Of a stretch of DNA of 64,000 bases, positions 47,647 to 56,738 are shown in pieces. Numbering within the stretch: the stretch's first letter is position 1; each line of letters starts with the position of its first letter. The DNA lies in the NCBI GenBank assembly GCA_022821985.1, contig JAJECP010000013.1, positions 1-64,000 on the forward strand, in the 5' to 3' direction. A program made the translations under genes and the position numbers. Source of the stretch: Acidimicrobiia bacterium (lineage in GTDB: Bacteria; Actinomycetota; Acidimicrobiia; Acidimicrobiales; Poriferisodalaceae). The notes under the pieces are model-generated. The model did no database searches, was not told the DNA's origin, and saw only the letters and a program-made list of their open reading frames with translations.

Positions 47647-48960
47647 TCACGCGCAGAGGTCGTTGTTGGCTACGACGGGACGGCCAGCGAGCACCGTGTG
47701 ACGAACGCGGCCGGTCAGTGTGCGGCCCGCCCAGGGCGAGTTGAGGCTGCGCGACTGGAGGTCGGCGGCGCGCACGATCCATGACTCGGTGGGGTCGAAC
47801 ACGGTGACGTTGGCGGGCGATCCCACTGCGATCGGCTGGCCGTGGTCGATGATGCCGGCGATGCGGGCGGGTGCGGTGGAGACCACCTCGACGAAACGCG
47901 CTGGTGTCATCTGGCCGGAGGCAACGAGCTCCGACCACACCACCGATGCCATCGTCTCCACCCCGATCATTCCTGGAGGGGCGTCGACCAGTGGCCGCTC
48001 CTTGAGCGACGGATGGTGGGGGGCGTGGTCGGTCGCAACAGCGTCGAGCGAGCCGTCGACGATGCCCCGGCGAAGCGCCGCCACGTCATCGGCCAACCGC
48101 AGCGGCGGGTTCATCTTGCCCGTCGTGCCGAGCCGCTCGACGTCGTCCTCGCTGAGCACCAAGTGTTGAGGGGTGACCTCTGCTGTCACCGCCACGCCAT
48201 CTCGTTTGGCCCGGGCCACCAGATCCATGGCCGCGGCGACCGAGAGATGCAACACGTGGTAGCGACCTCCTGTCCGCCGGGCGAGCTCGATGTCCCGGTG
48301 GACCACCGAGACCTCTGCCTCGGCAGGCCGGCCGCGTAACCCAAGTCGCTCGGCCACAGCGCCGGCGTTGATGACTCCCCCGGCGACCATCGCAGGATCC
48401 TCCGCATGCTGGCTGATCACTGCACCGGGCAGCCGCACGGTCGCGGCCAGGGCGGCTTCCATCAGCGCGTCGTCAGCCACGCAGTCGCCGTCGTCGGTGA
48501 AGACGCGCACGCCTGCGTCATACAGTGCCGCCAGATCAGCGAGCCGCTCCCCCGCCCGCCCCTGGGTGATAGCCGCTGATGTCCGGATATCGCACGGCAC
48601 ACCGGCGGCCAGAGCGAGCACCTCGTTGACCATGTCGGGTGTGTCGATCGGCGGGTTGGTGTTGGGCATGATCACGCAGGCCGTCACACCGCCCATCGCT
48701 GCACCTGCTGCACCCGAATCCATGTCTTCGCTGTCGGTGGCGCCTGGCGTACGGAAGTGGACCTGGATGTCGACAAACCCGGGCATGATCCAGGCATCCG
48801 ACGCGTCCAGCGTTCGCCGCGCCGCCGGGGCTTGCCCGGCAGGCACTACCGCAGCGATGTGGCCTCCCTCAATGACCACATCGACGGATGCAGCGCCTGC
48901 GTCCTCGGATCCGGCCGGAGCGATCAGCCGACCCCCGGTGATCACCAGCTCTGCAGTCAT
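47647..48960 (-). CDS. pyrC: Dihydroorotase-type cyclic amidohydrolase
   Basis: 437-aa zinc amidohydrolase of the class I dihydroorotase type, which closes carbamoyl-aspartate to dihydroorotate in pyrimidine synthesis. GFVDIQVHFRTPG is the strand-1 motif, but the first His of the usual HxH is Gln, a variant that I recall from other DHOases (DPQVHFREPG). CVIMPNTNPPIDT, ISQHAEDP, YHVLHLSVA and DAVATDHAPHHPSLKE carry further metal and catalytic residues (late Asp in ATDHAPH). Whether the Gln form is active or a non-catalytic PyrC' that partners aspartate transcarbamoylase cannot be told from one gene. No pyrB or carAB neighbours are seen. Confidence 0.8.
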   Translation of the reverse strand: MTAELVITGGRLIAPAGSEDAGAASVDVVIEGGHIAAVVPAGQAPAARRTLDASDAWIMPGFVDIQVHFRTPGATDSEDMDSGAAGAAMGGVTACVIMPNTNPPIDTPDMVNEVLALAAGVPCDIRTSAAITQGRAGERLADLAALYDAGVRVFTDDGDCVADDALMEAALAATVRLPGAVISQHAEDPAMVAGGVINAGAVAERLGLRGRPAEAEVSVVHRDIELARRTGGRYHVLHLSVAAAMDLVARAKRDGVAVTAEVTPQHLVLSEDDVERLGTTGKMNPPLRLADDVAALRRGIVDGSLDAVATDHAPHHPSLKERPLVDAPPGMIGVETMASVVWSELVASGQMTPARFVEVVSTAPARIAGIIDHGQPIAVGSPANVTVFDPTESWIVRAADLQSRSLNSPWAGRTLTGRVRHTVLAGRPVVANNDLCA

Positions 48961-49061
48961 CTGCTCACCCTAAGCAACCAGTCGTGACGGCGGGCGTTCC
49001 GCGATCACGCGTTCAGCTCTGCACACAGAATGGCGAGCGGATCGCCCGGTACGGTTTGGGC

Positions 49062-49964
49062 ATGACTCTTGCCGATGTTGCTCCGCCTGCCAGCGATTTC
49101 ATCTCGGACAGTCAGCGTGCCAGCTACGAGGCGAACGGCTACCTGTGCCTGCCGGGCTTCGTCGGGCCGGAATGGCTCGGCGAAATTCGTGCTGTGACAG
49201 CAGAGTTCATCGACGCCAGCGGCTCAGAAACTGCCTCAGGCAAGGTCTTCGATCTCGAACCCACGCACACGTCCGATGCGCCCCGGCTGCGGCGGCTCAT
49301 CTCACCGGTCGATCAGCACCCGACCTATGCGCGGTTCACCTTTGAAGGCCCCCCGGCGCAGCTTGCCTCGGCCCTGCTCGGCGGCCCGGTGCGCTACCAC
49401 CACTCCAAGCTCAACTTCAAGTGGTCTGGCGGCGGCGAGGAAGTGAAGTGGCACCAGGACATCCAGTTCTGGCCCCACACTGACTTCACCCCGCTCACGA
49501 TCGGCGTCTATCTCGAAGATGTCGACCCTGAGATGTCGCCGATGGGCGTGCTGCCCGGCAGCCACCGTGGTCCGCTGTTCGACCAGTACGCGCCCGACGG
49601 GAGCTGGGCGGGGTCGATGGCCGATGCCGATGTGGCAACCCTGGATCTGGACCAGATGGTGTACCTCGGCGGGCCGGCCGGCTCGGTCACCGTTCACAAC
49701 TGCTGCATGATCCACGGCTCGCTGCCGAACAATTCGCCGCGGCCCCGGCCGTTGCTGCTGCAGACCTACTCGGCGGTCGACTCCTACCCGATCAGCCACA
49801 TCGGCGCGAACGGCGTGCTGGGATCAAGCGGCGGCCGCATCTGCGGCGGCGAGGCGTCCCAGATGCTCACGATCGGCGGTCGCCAGATGCACGGTGCCCC
49901 CGACTGGTCCCGCAAGGGTCCGCCGACCATCTTCGGTTCCCAGCAGAAAGACGCTGACGGCTGA
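49062..49964 (+). CDS. Phytanoyl-CoA dioxygenase (PhyH) family protein
   Basis: 300-aa Fe(II)/2-oxoglutarate-dependent oxygenase. The double-stranded helix core shows KWHQDIQFWPHTDF (HxD iron ligands), PLTIGVYLEDVDPEMSPMGVLPGSHRGPL, and VTVHNCCMIHGSLPNNS with the distal His; LLLQTYSAVD follows with a conserved late Arg region. PhyH enzymes hydroxylate many lipids and natural products, so no substrate is proposed. ATG at 49062 fits the family start (DFISDSQRASYEANGYLCLPGF); a GTG at 48984 would add 26 unmatched residues. It is followed by an APH-like gene on the same strand, 42 bp away. Confidence 0.82.
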   Translation: MTLADVAPPASDFISDSQRASYEANGYLCLPGFVGPEWLGEIRAVTAEFIDASGSETASGKVFDLEPTHTSDAPRLRRLISPVDQHPTYARFTFEGPPAQLASALLGGPVRYHHSKLNFKWSGGGEEVKWHQDIQFWPHTDFTPLTIGVYLEDVDPEMSPMGVLPGSHRGPLFDQYAPDGSWAGSMADADVATLDLDQMVYLGGPAGSVTVHNCCMIHGSLPNNSPRPRPLLLQTYSAVDSYPISHIGANGVLGSSGGRICGGEASQMLTIGGRQMHGAPDWSRKGPPTIFGSQQKDADG

Positions 49965-50006
49965 GCAGCGGAGTTTGCGCAGGCGAGATCACGAAGCTGG
50001 CAATCC

Positions 50007-51581
50007 GTGACGAGTGGCGAGCAACAGCACCCGGTGCCTGAGTTCTACTCGGCGCTCGATACCGCAGTACGTCGGGAGATAGCTGATTGCGCCGGCCTGG
50101 TCGAGGCCGAACGGCTCAGTGGCGGGGCCAGCATGGAGACGTACCGGCTGCACTGCCGGCGTGCTTCGGACCCTCAGGCGACGTTCGAGATCTGCCTGCG
50201 CCGGGGACCTGGCGGCGAGGACCGCGAGGGAGACAACGTCACCGGAGTGGCCGCAGAGGCGCAGTGCATGACTGTCGCCCGCGCGGCCGGGGTGCCCGAG
50301 CCCGAGGTGCTGTACGTGCTGACGCCCGATGACGGCGTCGGCGCGGGGTTCCTGATGGAGTGGCTGGACGGCGTGACGCTCGGAGCCCGCATTGCCCGGC
50401 TGCCCGAGCTCGAGAACGCCCGCTCAATGTTGGCGTTCCAGTGCGGTCAGGAGATGGCGCGCATTCACCGCGTCGACGTGCACGCGACGGGACTCGCCCC
50501 GGTGCTTCGCCGTTTCGATCCGGCCGACTACTTGGCCGAGACATGGGATCGCTGCAAAGAGATGCCCACGCCGCAGCCGATGATCGACTTCGCCGCTCGC
50601 TGGCTGTCCGAGCAGCTCGCAGGGCGCGGAGCCGTCGATTTGACCCTGGTGCACAACGACTTCCGCAACGGCAACATCATGGTGGACGCCGATGTCGGCC
50701 TGATCGCTGTGCTCGACTGGGAGACCGCTCACATCGGCGACCCCATGCGCGACCTGGGGTGGATGTGCACCAACTCGTGGCGCTTCGGCCAGCGGCACCT
50801 GCCGGTCGGCGGCTTCGGACACTACGAGGACCTGTTTGCCGGCTATGAGAGCGTGGTCGGCCACCCCGTCGATCGGGATCGTGTGCAGTTCTGGGAGGTG
50901 TTCGGCTCGTTCTGGTGGGCGGTCGGCTGCCTGTCCATGGCGGATCGCTACCGGATGGGTTCCGACGCCACCGTCGAACGGCCAGGAATCGGCCGCCGCA
51001 GCTCGGAGTGCCAGCTCGACTGCGTCAACCTGATCATCCCGGGGTCGGTGGAGTTCCAGCCGTCCGTGCATGAATTGGGTCTGTTGGATCCTGACTTCGG
51101 CCGGCGGCCTCAAGGACCGTCGCCGCTCGGCGGCAGTTTCACCAGTGCACAGGCTCACACTGCGGCGGGCGACATGCCCCGCGTGGACGAATTGCTCGAG
51201 AGCGTGCGCGACTTTCTGCATGGCGAAGTCCGCCAGGCCACCGAGGGTCGCACGAACTTCCTGGCGCTCGTGGCAGGCAACTCCATCGACATCGCATTGC
51301 GTGAGCGCCTGATCGCGCCGCAACTGCACCGCTTCGAGCTGGAGCGACTCACTGCGCTGGTCGGCGATGGCACTCTCGGGACCAGCGACCACCCGGTGGG
51401 GGATGCCGAGGTCGCCGAGCAGGTCACGGTGCTGCGGTGGCGTCTGGTTGACGCACTGCGCGACGGCTCCATGCCGCTCGACACGCCCGGCCTCGCGGAC
51501 TACCTGCGCACCTCCGTAGCTCACCAGGTGGCGATCGACCAACCCAAGTACTCAGCGTTCCGCCACATCGCCACCCTGTGA
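50007..51581 (+). CDS. APH-like phosphotransferase family protein with C-terminal DUF6285-type domain
   Basis: 524-aa protein. Residues about 30-330 are an aminoglycoside-phosphotransferase/kinase fold like that of ACAD10/FadE-linked proteins: GGASMETYRL near the start, LVHNDFRNGNIMVD (Brenner-type catalytic loop HxDxxxxN) and VLDWETAHIGDPMRDLGWM (metal-binding D). The C-terminal ~130 residues (DELLESVRDFLHGEVRQATEGRTNFLALVAGNSIDIALRE, in parts) match the all-helical domain often fused to these proteins. Likely role in acyl-CoA or hydroxyacyl metabolism, but the phosphoryl acceptor is unknown. Start is GTG at 50007. Confidence 0.78.
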   Translation: MTSGEQQHPVPEFYSALDTAVRREIADCAGLVEAERLSGGASMETYRLHCRRASDPQATFEICLRRGPGGEDREGDNVTGVAAEAQCMTVARAAGVPEPEVLYVLTPDDGVGAGFLMEWLDGVTLGARIARLPELENARSMLAFQCGQEMARIHRVDVHATGLAPVLRRFDPADYLAETWDRCKEMPTPQPMIDFAARWLSEQLAGRGAVDLTLVHNDFRNGNIMVDADVGLIAVLDWETAHIGDPMRDLGWMCTNSWRFGQRHLPVGGFGHYEDLFAGYESVVGHPVDRDRVQFWEVFGSFWWAVGCLSMADRYRMGSDATVERPGIGRRSSECQLDCVNLIIPGSVEFQPSVHELGLLDPDFGRRPQGPSPLGGSFTSAQAHTAAGDMPRVDELLESVRDFLHGEVRQATEGRTNFLALVAGNSIDIALRERLIAPQLHRFELERLTALVGDGTLGTSDHPVGDAEVAEQVTVLRWRLVDALRDGSMPLDTPGLADYLRTSVAHQVAIDQPKYSAFRHIATL

Positions 51582-51603
51582 CGGCAGCAGGCAATGCCGG
51601 CGG

Positions 51604-51708
51604 TCAGCGCCAGAGAGCCAGCAGCACACCGATGACGCAATAGGAGATCAGCGGGTAGCCGGCATTTATCGCCCACCAGTTCAGGCTCCCCAGATCCATT
51701 GCATCCAT
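51604..51708 (-). CDS. 34-residue single-pass membrane protein
   Basis: A short frame of 34 codons plus stop begins at an ATG (51708) with a strong GGGAGGA ribosome site 7 bases upstream. Its product starts MDAMDLGSLNWWAIN, is followed by a membrane-length hydrophobic run (YPLISYCVIGVLLALW) and ends in Arg. Codon use looks like that of neighbouring genes. It lies just downstream of the SRPBCC gene on the same strand, so the two may share a message. No family recognised. Confidence 0.6.
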   Translation of the reverse strand: MDAMDLGSLNWWAINAGYPLISYCVIGVLLALWR

Positions 51709-51735
51709 GTGCGTCCTCCCGCAGTCCCAGACGAG

Positions 51736-52206
51736 TTACGACTCGGCGGCTGCCTTGATGGCTGCGAGGGTTGCGGCCATGCCGGAACGTACGACATCAG
51801 CCCTCGCCGCCAACTGTTCGGCACTCAATGGCTGGAGCGTCGGCGGCAGGCTGAGCACATCCCAGATCTCCGTCAGCGATGTGCCGCCCGTGCCATTGGG
51901 CGCCATGCGGTAGGTCCAGCGCACATAGGGGCCTTCAGGGTCCTGCGGGCGGGTCACCCACTCGAAGCACTCCGACGGCTGGGCCACGGTGACCGTGCAG
52001 GGCACGCTCCACTCGCGGTCGCCGATTCGGTTGTGCCCTTCGAACGTCGAGCCTTCGGTGGCCGGTGTGCCGCTCGTCCAGTCCGCCCCGACGTTCTCCG
52101 GGCTCCACTCCCCCATCCGGGGCACGTCGGACACCAAGGCATAGACGGCATCGGGTGTGGCCGCGATGTCGACGCTTGCTTCGTGCTGCATTCCATGAAC
52201 AGTCAT
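51736..52206 (-). CDS. SRPBCC (START-like) domain protein
   Basis: 156-aa protein with the SRPBCC/polyketide-cyclase-like fold, which binds hydrophobic ligands in a helix-grip cavity. It opens HEASVDIAATPDAVYALVSDVPRMGEWSP, the hallmark of the family, with TVAQPSECFEWVTRPQDPEGPYVRWTYRM in the middle and a C-terminal amphipathic helix (AEQLAARADVVRSGMAATLAA). Ligand unknown. Divergent from the SCO6745-like gene, with a small membrane-protein gene just downstream. Confidence 0.8.
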   Translation of the reverse strand: MTVHGMQHEASVDIAATPDAVYALVSDVPRMGEWSPENVGADWTSGTPATEGSTFEGHNRIGDREWSVPCTVTVAQPSECFEWVTRPQDPEGPYVRWTYRMAPNGTGGTSLTEIWDVLSLPPTLQPLSAEQLAARADVVRSGMAATLAAIKAAAES

Positions 52207-52371
52207 GGGCGAAACCGTAGTTTCGCCCGCCTGTATGGGCGCAGGAGTCGGCTACGGCTCCGACGAGGCACCGCGATGCAGCCCGCCGCGCCATACCATT
52301 GCGGCGACCGCGGCGGGCCGTATTGCCACCCGCTGCTGCCGATGCCGAGAGCTACGGAACGAGGAGCACAG

Positions 52372-53271
52372 ATGGGCGAGATCCCGCGAACCGAGGACCG
52401 TCGCAGCCCGATCCGGCGGCTCGGGCGAACGGTTGAGCCGATTCACACCGTCGCTTACTACTCGCCTGAGATCTACGGCTTCAACGACGACGGGTTCAAG
52501 GGCTGGTGGCATGCGTACTTCGCGTACCGCTCGGCCCCCATGGGCAGGGTGAGCGCTGCGACCGTGACGTCGGTGTTCTACAACTTCGCCCCACGCATGG
52601 TGGAACGAGCGGTGCCGAGCTGCTGGGACATCATGGACCCCGACGCTGTCCGTGCCCGCCAGCTCGAACTCACGACGGCGGCGATGCAACGGGCCTTGGG
52701 CGAGTACCCGGATCAGGGCGAGATTGCCACAGCCGCGTCTGCGCTGCGCAGCTTCGCAGGAGATCTGCCGACCGGGGCTCGACCGCTCTATGCAGGATGG
52801 GCGTCGGAGCCGTGGCCGGCCGACAGCACGGGCGGCGGTGATGTCATGGACCTCTGGCACGGCTGCACGCTGCTGCGAGAGTTCCGTTTCGACGGCCACA
52901 ACATCGCGCTCGCCGCCGGCGATCTGGATCCCGTTGAATGCCACGTGATGATGACCACCGGCGGGCATGGCAACGGGGCCACGATCCAGAAGATCCGGGG
53001 CTGGAACGCCGACGAATGGGATGCCGCCTGCCAACGACTTATCGATCGCGGCTGGACCACGGCTGACGGCGAGCAAACGCCCGAAGGCAACGCTGCTCGC
53101 CGGGCGGTCGAGCACGACACGGACCGGTTGTCGTTGGCCGCGGCCGATGCCTTGCCTCCAAACGATCTCGAGGTCCTGCTGGGACAGCTTGAGCGCATCA
53201 TGGGCTACCTGGTCGAGACTGGCATCGTGGCGGGCGTCTGGCCACCGCCGCACGTCACCGTCGACGCCTGA
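52372..53271 (+). CDS. SCO6745 family protein
   Basis: 299-aa actinobacterial protein of the SCO6745 type, whose function is not known to me. It opens ARRLGRTVEPIHTVAYYSPEIY-like (RLGRTVEPIHTVAYYSPE), then the alpha-helical core WHAYFAYRSAPMGRVSAATVTSVFYNF, and LLREFRFDGHNIALAAGDLDPVECHVM, all typical of this family; a winged-helix-like segment (WNADEWDAACQRLIDRGW) follows. ATG at 52372 has a GAGGAG ribosome site. The frame stays open for 221 codons upstream, but that part is an antisense shadow of the SRPBCC gene. glnS follows after 6 bp. Confidence 0.75.
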   Translation: MGEIPRTEDRRSPIRRLGRTVEPIHTVAYYSPEIYGFNDDGFKGWWHAYFAYRSAPMGRVSAATVTSVFYNFAPRMVERAVPSCWDIMDPDAVRARQLELTTAAMQRALGEYPDQGEIATAASALRSFAGDLPTGARPLYAGWASEPWPADSTGGGDVMDLWHGCTLLREFRFDGHNIALAAGDLDPVECHVMMTTGGHGNGATIQKIRGWNADEWDAACQRLIDRGWTTADGEQTPEGNAARRAVEHDTDRLSLAAADALPPNDLEVLLGQLERIMGYLVETGIVAGVWPPPHVTVDA

Positions 53272-53277
53272 GGACCT

Positions 53278-55050
53278 GTGTCTGACCGAGTCGGGACCTC
53301 CAGCGGGGCTGCCTCGTTGAGCGAGTCCTCCAACGGCGGTCGCGACTTCATTCGAGACCAAGTCGATGCGGACGTGGGTTCGCAGCGTTTCGCAGGCAGG
53401 GTTCAGACCCGCTTTCCGCCGGAACCGAACGGATATCTCCACGTTGGTCACGCCAAGGCGATCTGCTTGGACTTCACGGTGGCCTCCGAGTTCGGAGGCC
53501 GCTGCTTTCTGCGCTTTGACGACACGAACCCCGCAACCGAGAGTCCTGAGTACGTCGAGGCCATCGTCGACGACGTGAGGTGGCTGGGCTTCGAACCTGA
53601 CGAGATCCGGTTCGCCTCCGATTACTTCGAACAGCTCTACGCATGGGCGGAATACCTGATCGAGCGAGGCCTGGCCTACGTCGACGACCAGGACGCGGAA
53701 ACCATTTCAGCGGGGCGCGGGGGCTTCGGACAACCAGGCATCGAAAGCCCCTACCGGGATCGGGAAGCCCCCGAGAACCTGCGCCTGTTCCGGGAGATGG
53801 CCGCCGGTCAGCATCCCGAAGGCAGCAGGGTGCTGCGAGCCCGTGTCGACATGCAGCACGAGAACATGCAGATGCGTGACCCGGTGATGTACCGCATCCG
53901 CCACGAGCATCACTACCGCAGCGGCGACCGCTGGTGCATCTATCCCACCTACGACTGGGCACACGGCCAGAGCGACGCCATCGAAGGCGTCACACATTCG
54001 CTGTGCACGCTGGAATTCAGGGACAACCGGGCGCTGTACGACTGGTACTTGGAGCACCTGTCCCTCGCCGAGCTGGGTCATCGGGGCGACCGCCCGCATC
54101 AGACTGAATTCGCCCGCCTCGAGTTGACCCACACGATCACCTCCAAGCGAATCCTTCGCCGTCTCGTGGAAGACAGTCATGTGGACGGCTGGGACGATCC
54201 CCGGCTGCCCACGCTGCGGGCCCTGCGCAGGCGCGGCTATCCCCCCTCGGCCATCCGGGACTTCTGCGGCTTCATCGGCGTGGCGCGTACCAACAGCCGG
54301 CACGCACCCGAGCTGCTCGAATCATTCGTGCGCACCGAGCTGAACGCCACCGCGCCTCGACGGATGGCCGTGCTGCGCCCGCTGAAGCTGGTGATCACCA
54401 ACTGGCCGACCGACGATGACGGGGAGCCTCTCGTCGAGTACCGGGAAGCTGTCAACAACCCTGAGGATCCGTCGGCGGGCACCCGGCAGGTGCCCTTCAG
54501 CGGCACATTGTGGATCGAGCAGGACGATTTCCGGCTGGAACCACCGCCCAAGTACTTCCGACTGACGCCTGGGCGCGAGGTGCGACTGCGCGCCGGCTAT
54601 TTCGTTCGCTGTACCGACGTGGTGACCGACCCCGATGGAAACGTCACCGAGGTTCGCTGCACCTATGACCCCGAGACCTCTGGCGGTCAGGCTCCAGACG
54701 GTCGCAAGGTCAAGGCGACGATCCACTGGGTCAGTGCCGACCACGCCGTGCCCATCGAAGCGGCACTGTACGAACGGCTCTTCCACACCGAGCTGCCAGG
54801 TGAGCGAACTGGTGATCCGCTCGACGACCTGCACCCGAACTCACGCGAACTCTGTGCCGGGGTCGCCGAACCCGCGATCGGCGACATCACGCCCGGCCAC
54901 GTGGTGCAGTTCGAACGCCTCGGCTACTTCTGTGCCGACAGCTCAGGGCCGGACTGTCCCGGCGCACCGCTCTTCCACCGCACCGTCGGCCTGCGCGATG
55001 AGTGGGCCAACATCCAGAAGCGCCAACAACAGCAAGGAATACGACGATGA
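53278..55050 (+). CDS. glnS: Glutaminyl-tRNA synthetase
   Basis: 590-aa class I synthetase that charges tRNA-Gln directly. FPPEPNGYLHVGHAKAI (HIGH region, about residues 44-60), CFLRFDDTNPATES and the late ITSKRIL (KMSKS region, about residue 285) are diagnostic, with RRRGYPPSAIRDFC and the C-terminal anticodon-binding beta-barrels (VEIQD-type strings such as FRLTPGREVRLRAGYFVRC). Most actinobacteria form Gln-tRNA indirectly through GatCAB, so a GlnRS here suggests an acquired gene or a lineage with both routes. Start is GTG at 53278. It overlaps the SDR gene by ATGA. Confidence 0.93.
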   Translation: MSDRVGTSSGAASLSESSNGGRDFIRDQVDADVGSQRFAGRVQTRFPPEPNGYLHVGHAKAICLDFTVASEFGGRCFLRFDDTNPATESPEYVEAIVDDVRWLGFEPDEIRFASDYFEQLYAWAEYLIERGLAYVDDQDAETISAGRGGFGQPGIESPYRDREAPENLRLFREMAAGQHPEGSRVLRARVDMQHENMQMRDPVMYRIRHEHHYRSGDRWCIYPTYDWAHGQSDAIEGVTHSLCTLEFRDNRALYDWYLEHLSLAELGHRGDRPHQTEFARLELTHTITSKRILRRLVEDSHVDGWDDPRLPTLRALRRRGYPPSAIRDFCGFIGVARTNSRHAPELLESFVRTELNATAPRRMAVLRPLKLVITNWPTDDDGEPLVEYREAVNNPEDPSAGTRQVPFSGTLWIEQDDFRLEPPPKYFRLTPGREVRLRAGYFVRCTDVVTDPDGNVTEVRCTYDPETSGGQAPDGRKVKATIHWVSADHAVPIEAALYERLFHTELPGERTGDPLDDLHPNSRELCAGVAEPAIGDITPGHVVQFERLGYFCADSSGPDCPGAPLFHRTVGLRDEWANIQKRQQQQGIRR

Positions 55051-55790
55051 ACAACGGCGTGGCCATCATCACCGGCGGCGGTACCGGCATCGGCCGGGCG
55101 TGTGCTCTCGCACTCTCGGACGCCGGCTGGAAGACAGTCGTGTGCGGCCGCCGCCGAGAACTGCTCGACGAGGTGGCGGCTCAATGCGCTGCTGACGCAC
55201 TCGCCGTGACTGCGGATGTGTCGAATCCCTCTGACGTGGACGCCTTGTTTGAGGCCGCCGTCGAACAGTTCGGCCGTGTGGACCTGCTGTTCAACAACGC
55301 CGGCATGGGTACCCGCCCGGTGCCGGTGGACGAGCTGCCGATCGACGACTGGATCGCCACGGTCGGGGTGAATCTGACCGGTGCGTGGCTGTGCGCCCGC
55401 GCCGCGTTCGCGCAGATGAAGCGCCAGCAGCCCTCCGGCGGTCGCATCATCAACAACGGATCAGTGTCGGCACAGACGCCACGGCCGAACTCGTCGCCGT
55501 ACACGGCAACGAAACATGCGATCACTGGGCTCACCAAGGCCCTGTCGCTGGAGGGACGGGATCACGGCATCACCGTCGGCCAGATCGACATCGGCAATGC
55601 CGAGTCGCCCCTGACGGCCCCGATGGCCACGGGCGTCCCCCAAGCCGACGGCAGCATCCGTGCCGAACCGCTCATGGACGTCGACGACGTAGCCCGTGCA
55701 GTGCTGTACATGGCGGAACTGCCCGCCGACACCAACGTGCTCACCATGACCGTGATGGCCAACAACATGCCCCTCGTCGGCCGCGGCTAA
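55047..55790 (+). CDS. Short-chain dehydrogenase/reductase
   Basis: 247-aa classical SDR. VAIITGGGTGIGRACALAL is the NAD(P) motif, NNAGMGTRPV the NNAG strand, and the catalytic set is Ser in NNGSVSAQ, then SPYTATKHAI with Tyr-x3-Lys. An Arg after strand 2 (VVCGRRREL) suggests NADP(H). The end LTMTVMANNMPLVGRG is usual for the family. Substrate unknown. The ATG overlaps the glnS stop by four bases; a start at 55002 would overlap glnS further and is not supported. Confidence 0.88.
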   Translation: MNNGVAIITGGGTGIGRACALALSDAGWKTVVCGRRRELLDEVAAQCAADALAVTADVSNPSDVDALFEAAVEQFGRVDLLFNNAGMGTRPVPVDELPIDDWIATVGVNLTGAWLCARAAFAQMKRQQPSGGRIINNGSVSAQTPRPNSSPYTATKHAITGLTKALSLEGRDHGITVGQIDIGNAESPLTAPMATGVPQADGSIRAEPLMDVDDVARAVLYMAELPADTNVLTMTVMANNMPLVGRG

Positions 55791-55814
55791 CTCCTTTTTC
55801 CTAGGCTGCGCGGC

Positions 55815-56702
55815 ATGAAGTTCGGATACCTGACAGGCAATCACCACGGCGGCATCGACCCAGGCGACCTGGCGCAAGAACTCGAAGAACGGGGCTTCGC
55901 ATCGGTGTGGTACCCCGAGCACACCCACATCCCGACCTCCCGCGAGAGCCCTTATCCGAACGGCGGCCAGCTCCCCGGCACCTACTTCCACATGATGGAC
56001 CCGTTCGTCTCCATCGGCGTCGCCGCTGCACGGACCAGCCAGATCACGCTCGGCACCGGCATCTGCCTCATCCTTCAGCACGACCTCATCGACCTCGCAC
56101 GCACCGTCGCCAGCGCCGACGCTCTGGCCAGCGGCCGTGTGGTGCTGGGCGTCGGCGTCGGCTGGAACAAGGAGGAACTAGCCGACCATCGCCCCGACAT
56201 GCCCTTCAGCCGCCGCTACGGCGCCATGCGCGAGCGCATCGCTGCAATGCGCTCGATCTGGGCCGACGATCCCGTGCCTGCCTTCGAGGGCGAGTGGGAC
56301 AGCTACAGCGAGTCGTGGATCTACCCAAAACCCACCAACGGCACCGTGCCCATCGCACTCGGCAACGCCGGCCCGCTGGGCATCCAGCATGCGGCGGAAT
56401 ACGCCGACGAATGGGCGCCCATCGACGTGGGGGTCATGAACACGACCGGCAAGCCCGACGTGCTCGGCGGCATCGAACGATTCCGCCGTCTCGCTGCCGA
56501 AGCGGGGCGCGAGAACGCCGACGACATCCCGATCACGCTCTACATCTGGGGCCGGCCCCGCATGGACCGGCTGGAGTCCTACGCCGAAGCCGGCGTCAGC
56601 CAGTTCATTCTCACGCCCGTCAACTTCGACCTGCCCTCAGCCGACGAAACCCTGCAGTACTTCGACGAACTCGCCCCCACCCTCGCCGCGTTCAAAAACT
56701 AG
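55815..56702 (+). CDS. LLM-class (F420-dependent) oxidoreductase
   Basis: 295-aa luciferase-like TIM-barrel oxidoreductase of the actinobacterial F420-dependent kind. FGYLTGNHHGGIDPGDLAQELEERGFASVWYPEHTH is the usual opening, LGTGICLILQHDLIDLARTVASADALASGRVVLGVGVGWNKEEL the core strands, and PVPAFEGEWDSYSESWIYPKP the later substrate region. F420 rather than FMN use is inferred from family, not shown. Followed by a structured intergenic region and a convergent thiolase gene. Confidence 0.86.
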   Translation: MKFGYLTGNHHGGIDPGDLAQELEERGFASVWYPEHTHIPTSRESPYPNGGQLPGTYFHMMDPFVSIGVAAARTSQITLGTGICLILQHDLIDLARTVASADALASGRVVLGVGVGWNKEELADHRPDMPFSRRYGAMRERIAAMRSIWADDPVPAFEGEWDSYSESWIYPKPTNGTVPIALGNAGPLGIQHAAEYADEWAPIDVGVMNTTGKPDVLGGIERFRRLAAEAGRENADDIPITLYIWGRPRMDRLESYAEAGVSQFILTPVNFDLPSADETLQYFDELAPTLAAFKN

Positions 56703-56738
56703 GTCTTGCTGGGGTGCTCGCCGGAGTACAGTGACCGA

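Noticed and set aside
51709-52371. N-terminal 221-codon extension of the SCO6745-like gene
   Set aside because: It covers the antisense of the SRPBCC gene and lacks homology; the ATG at 52372 has a strong ribosome site.
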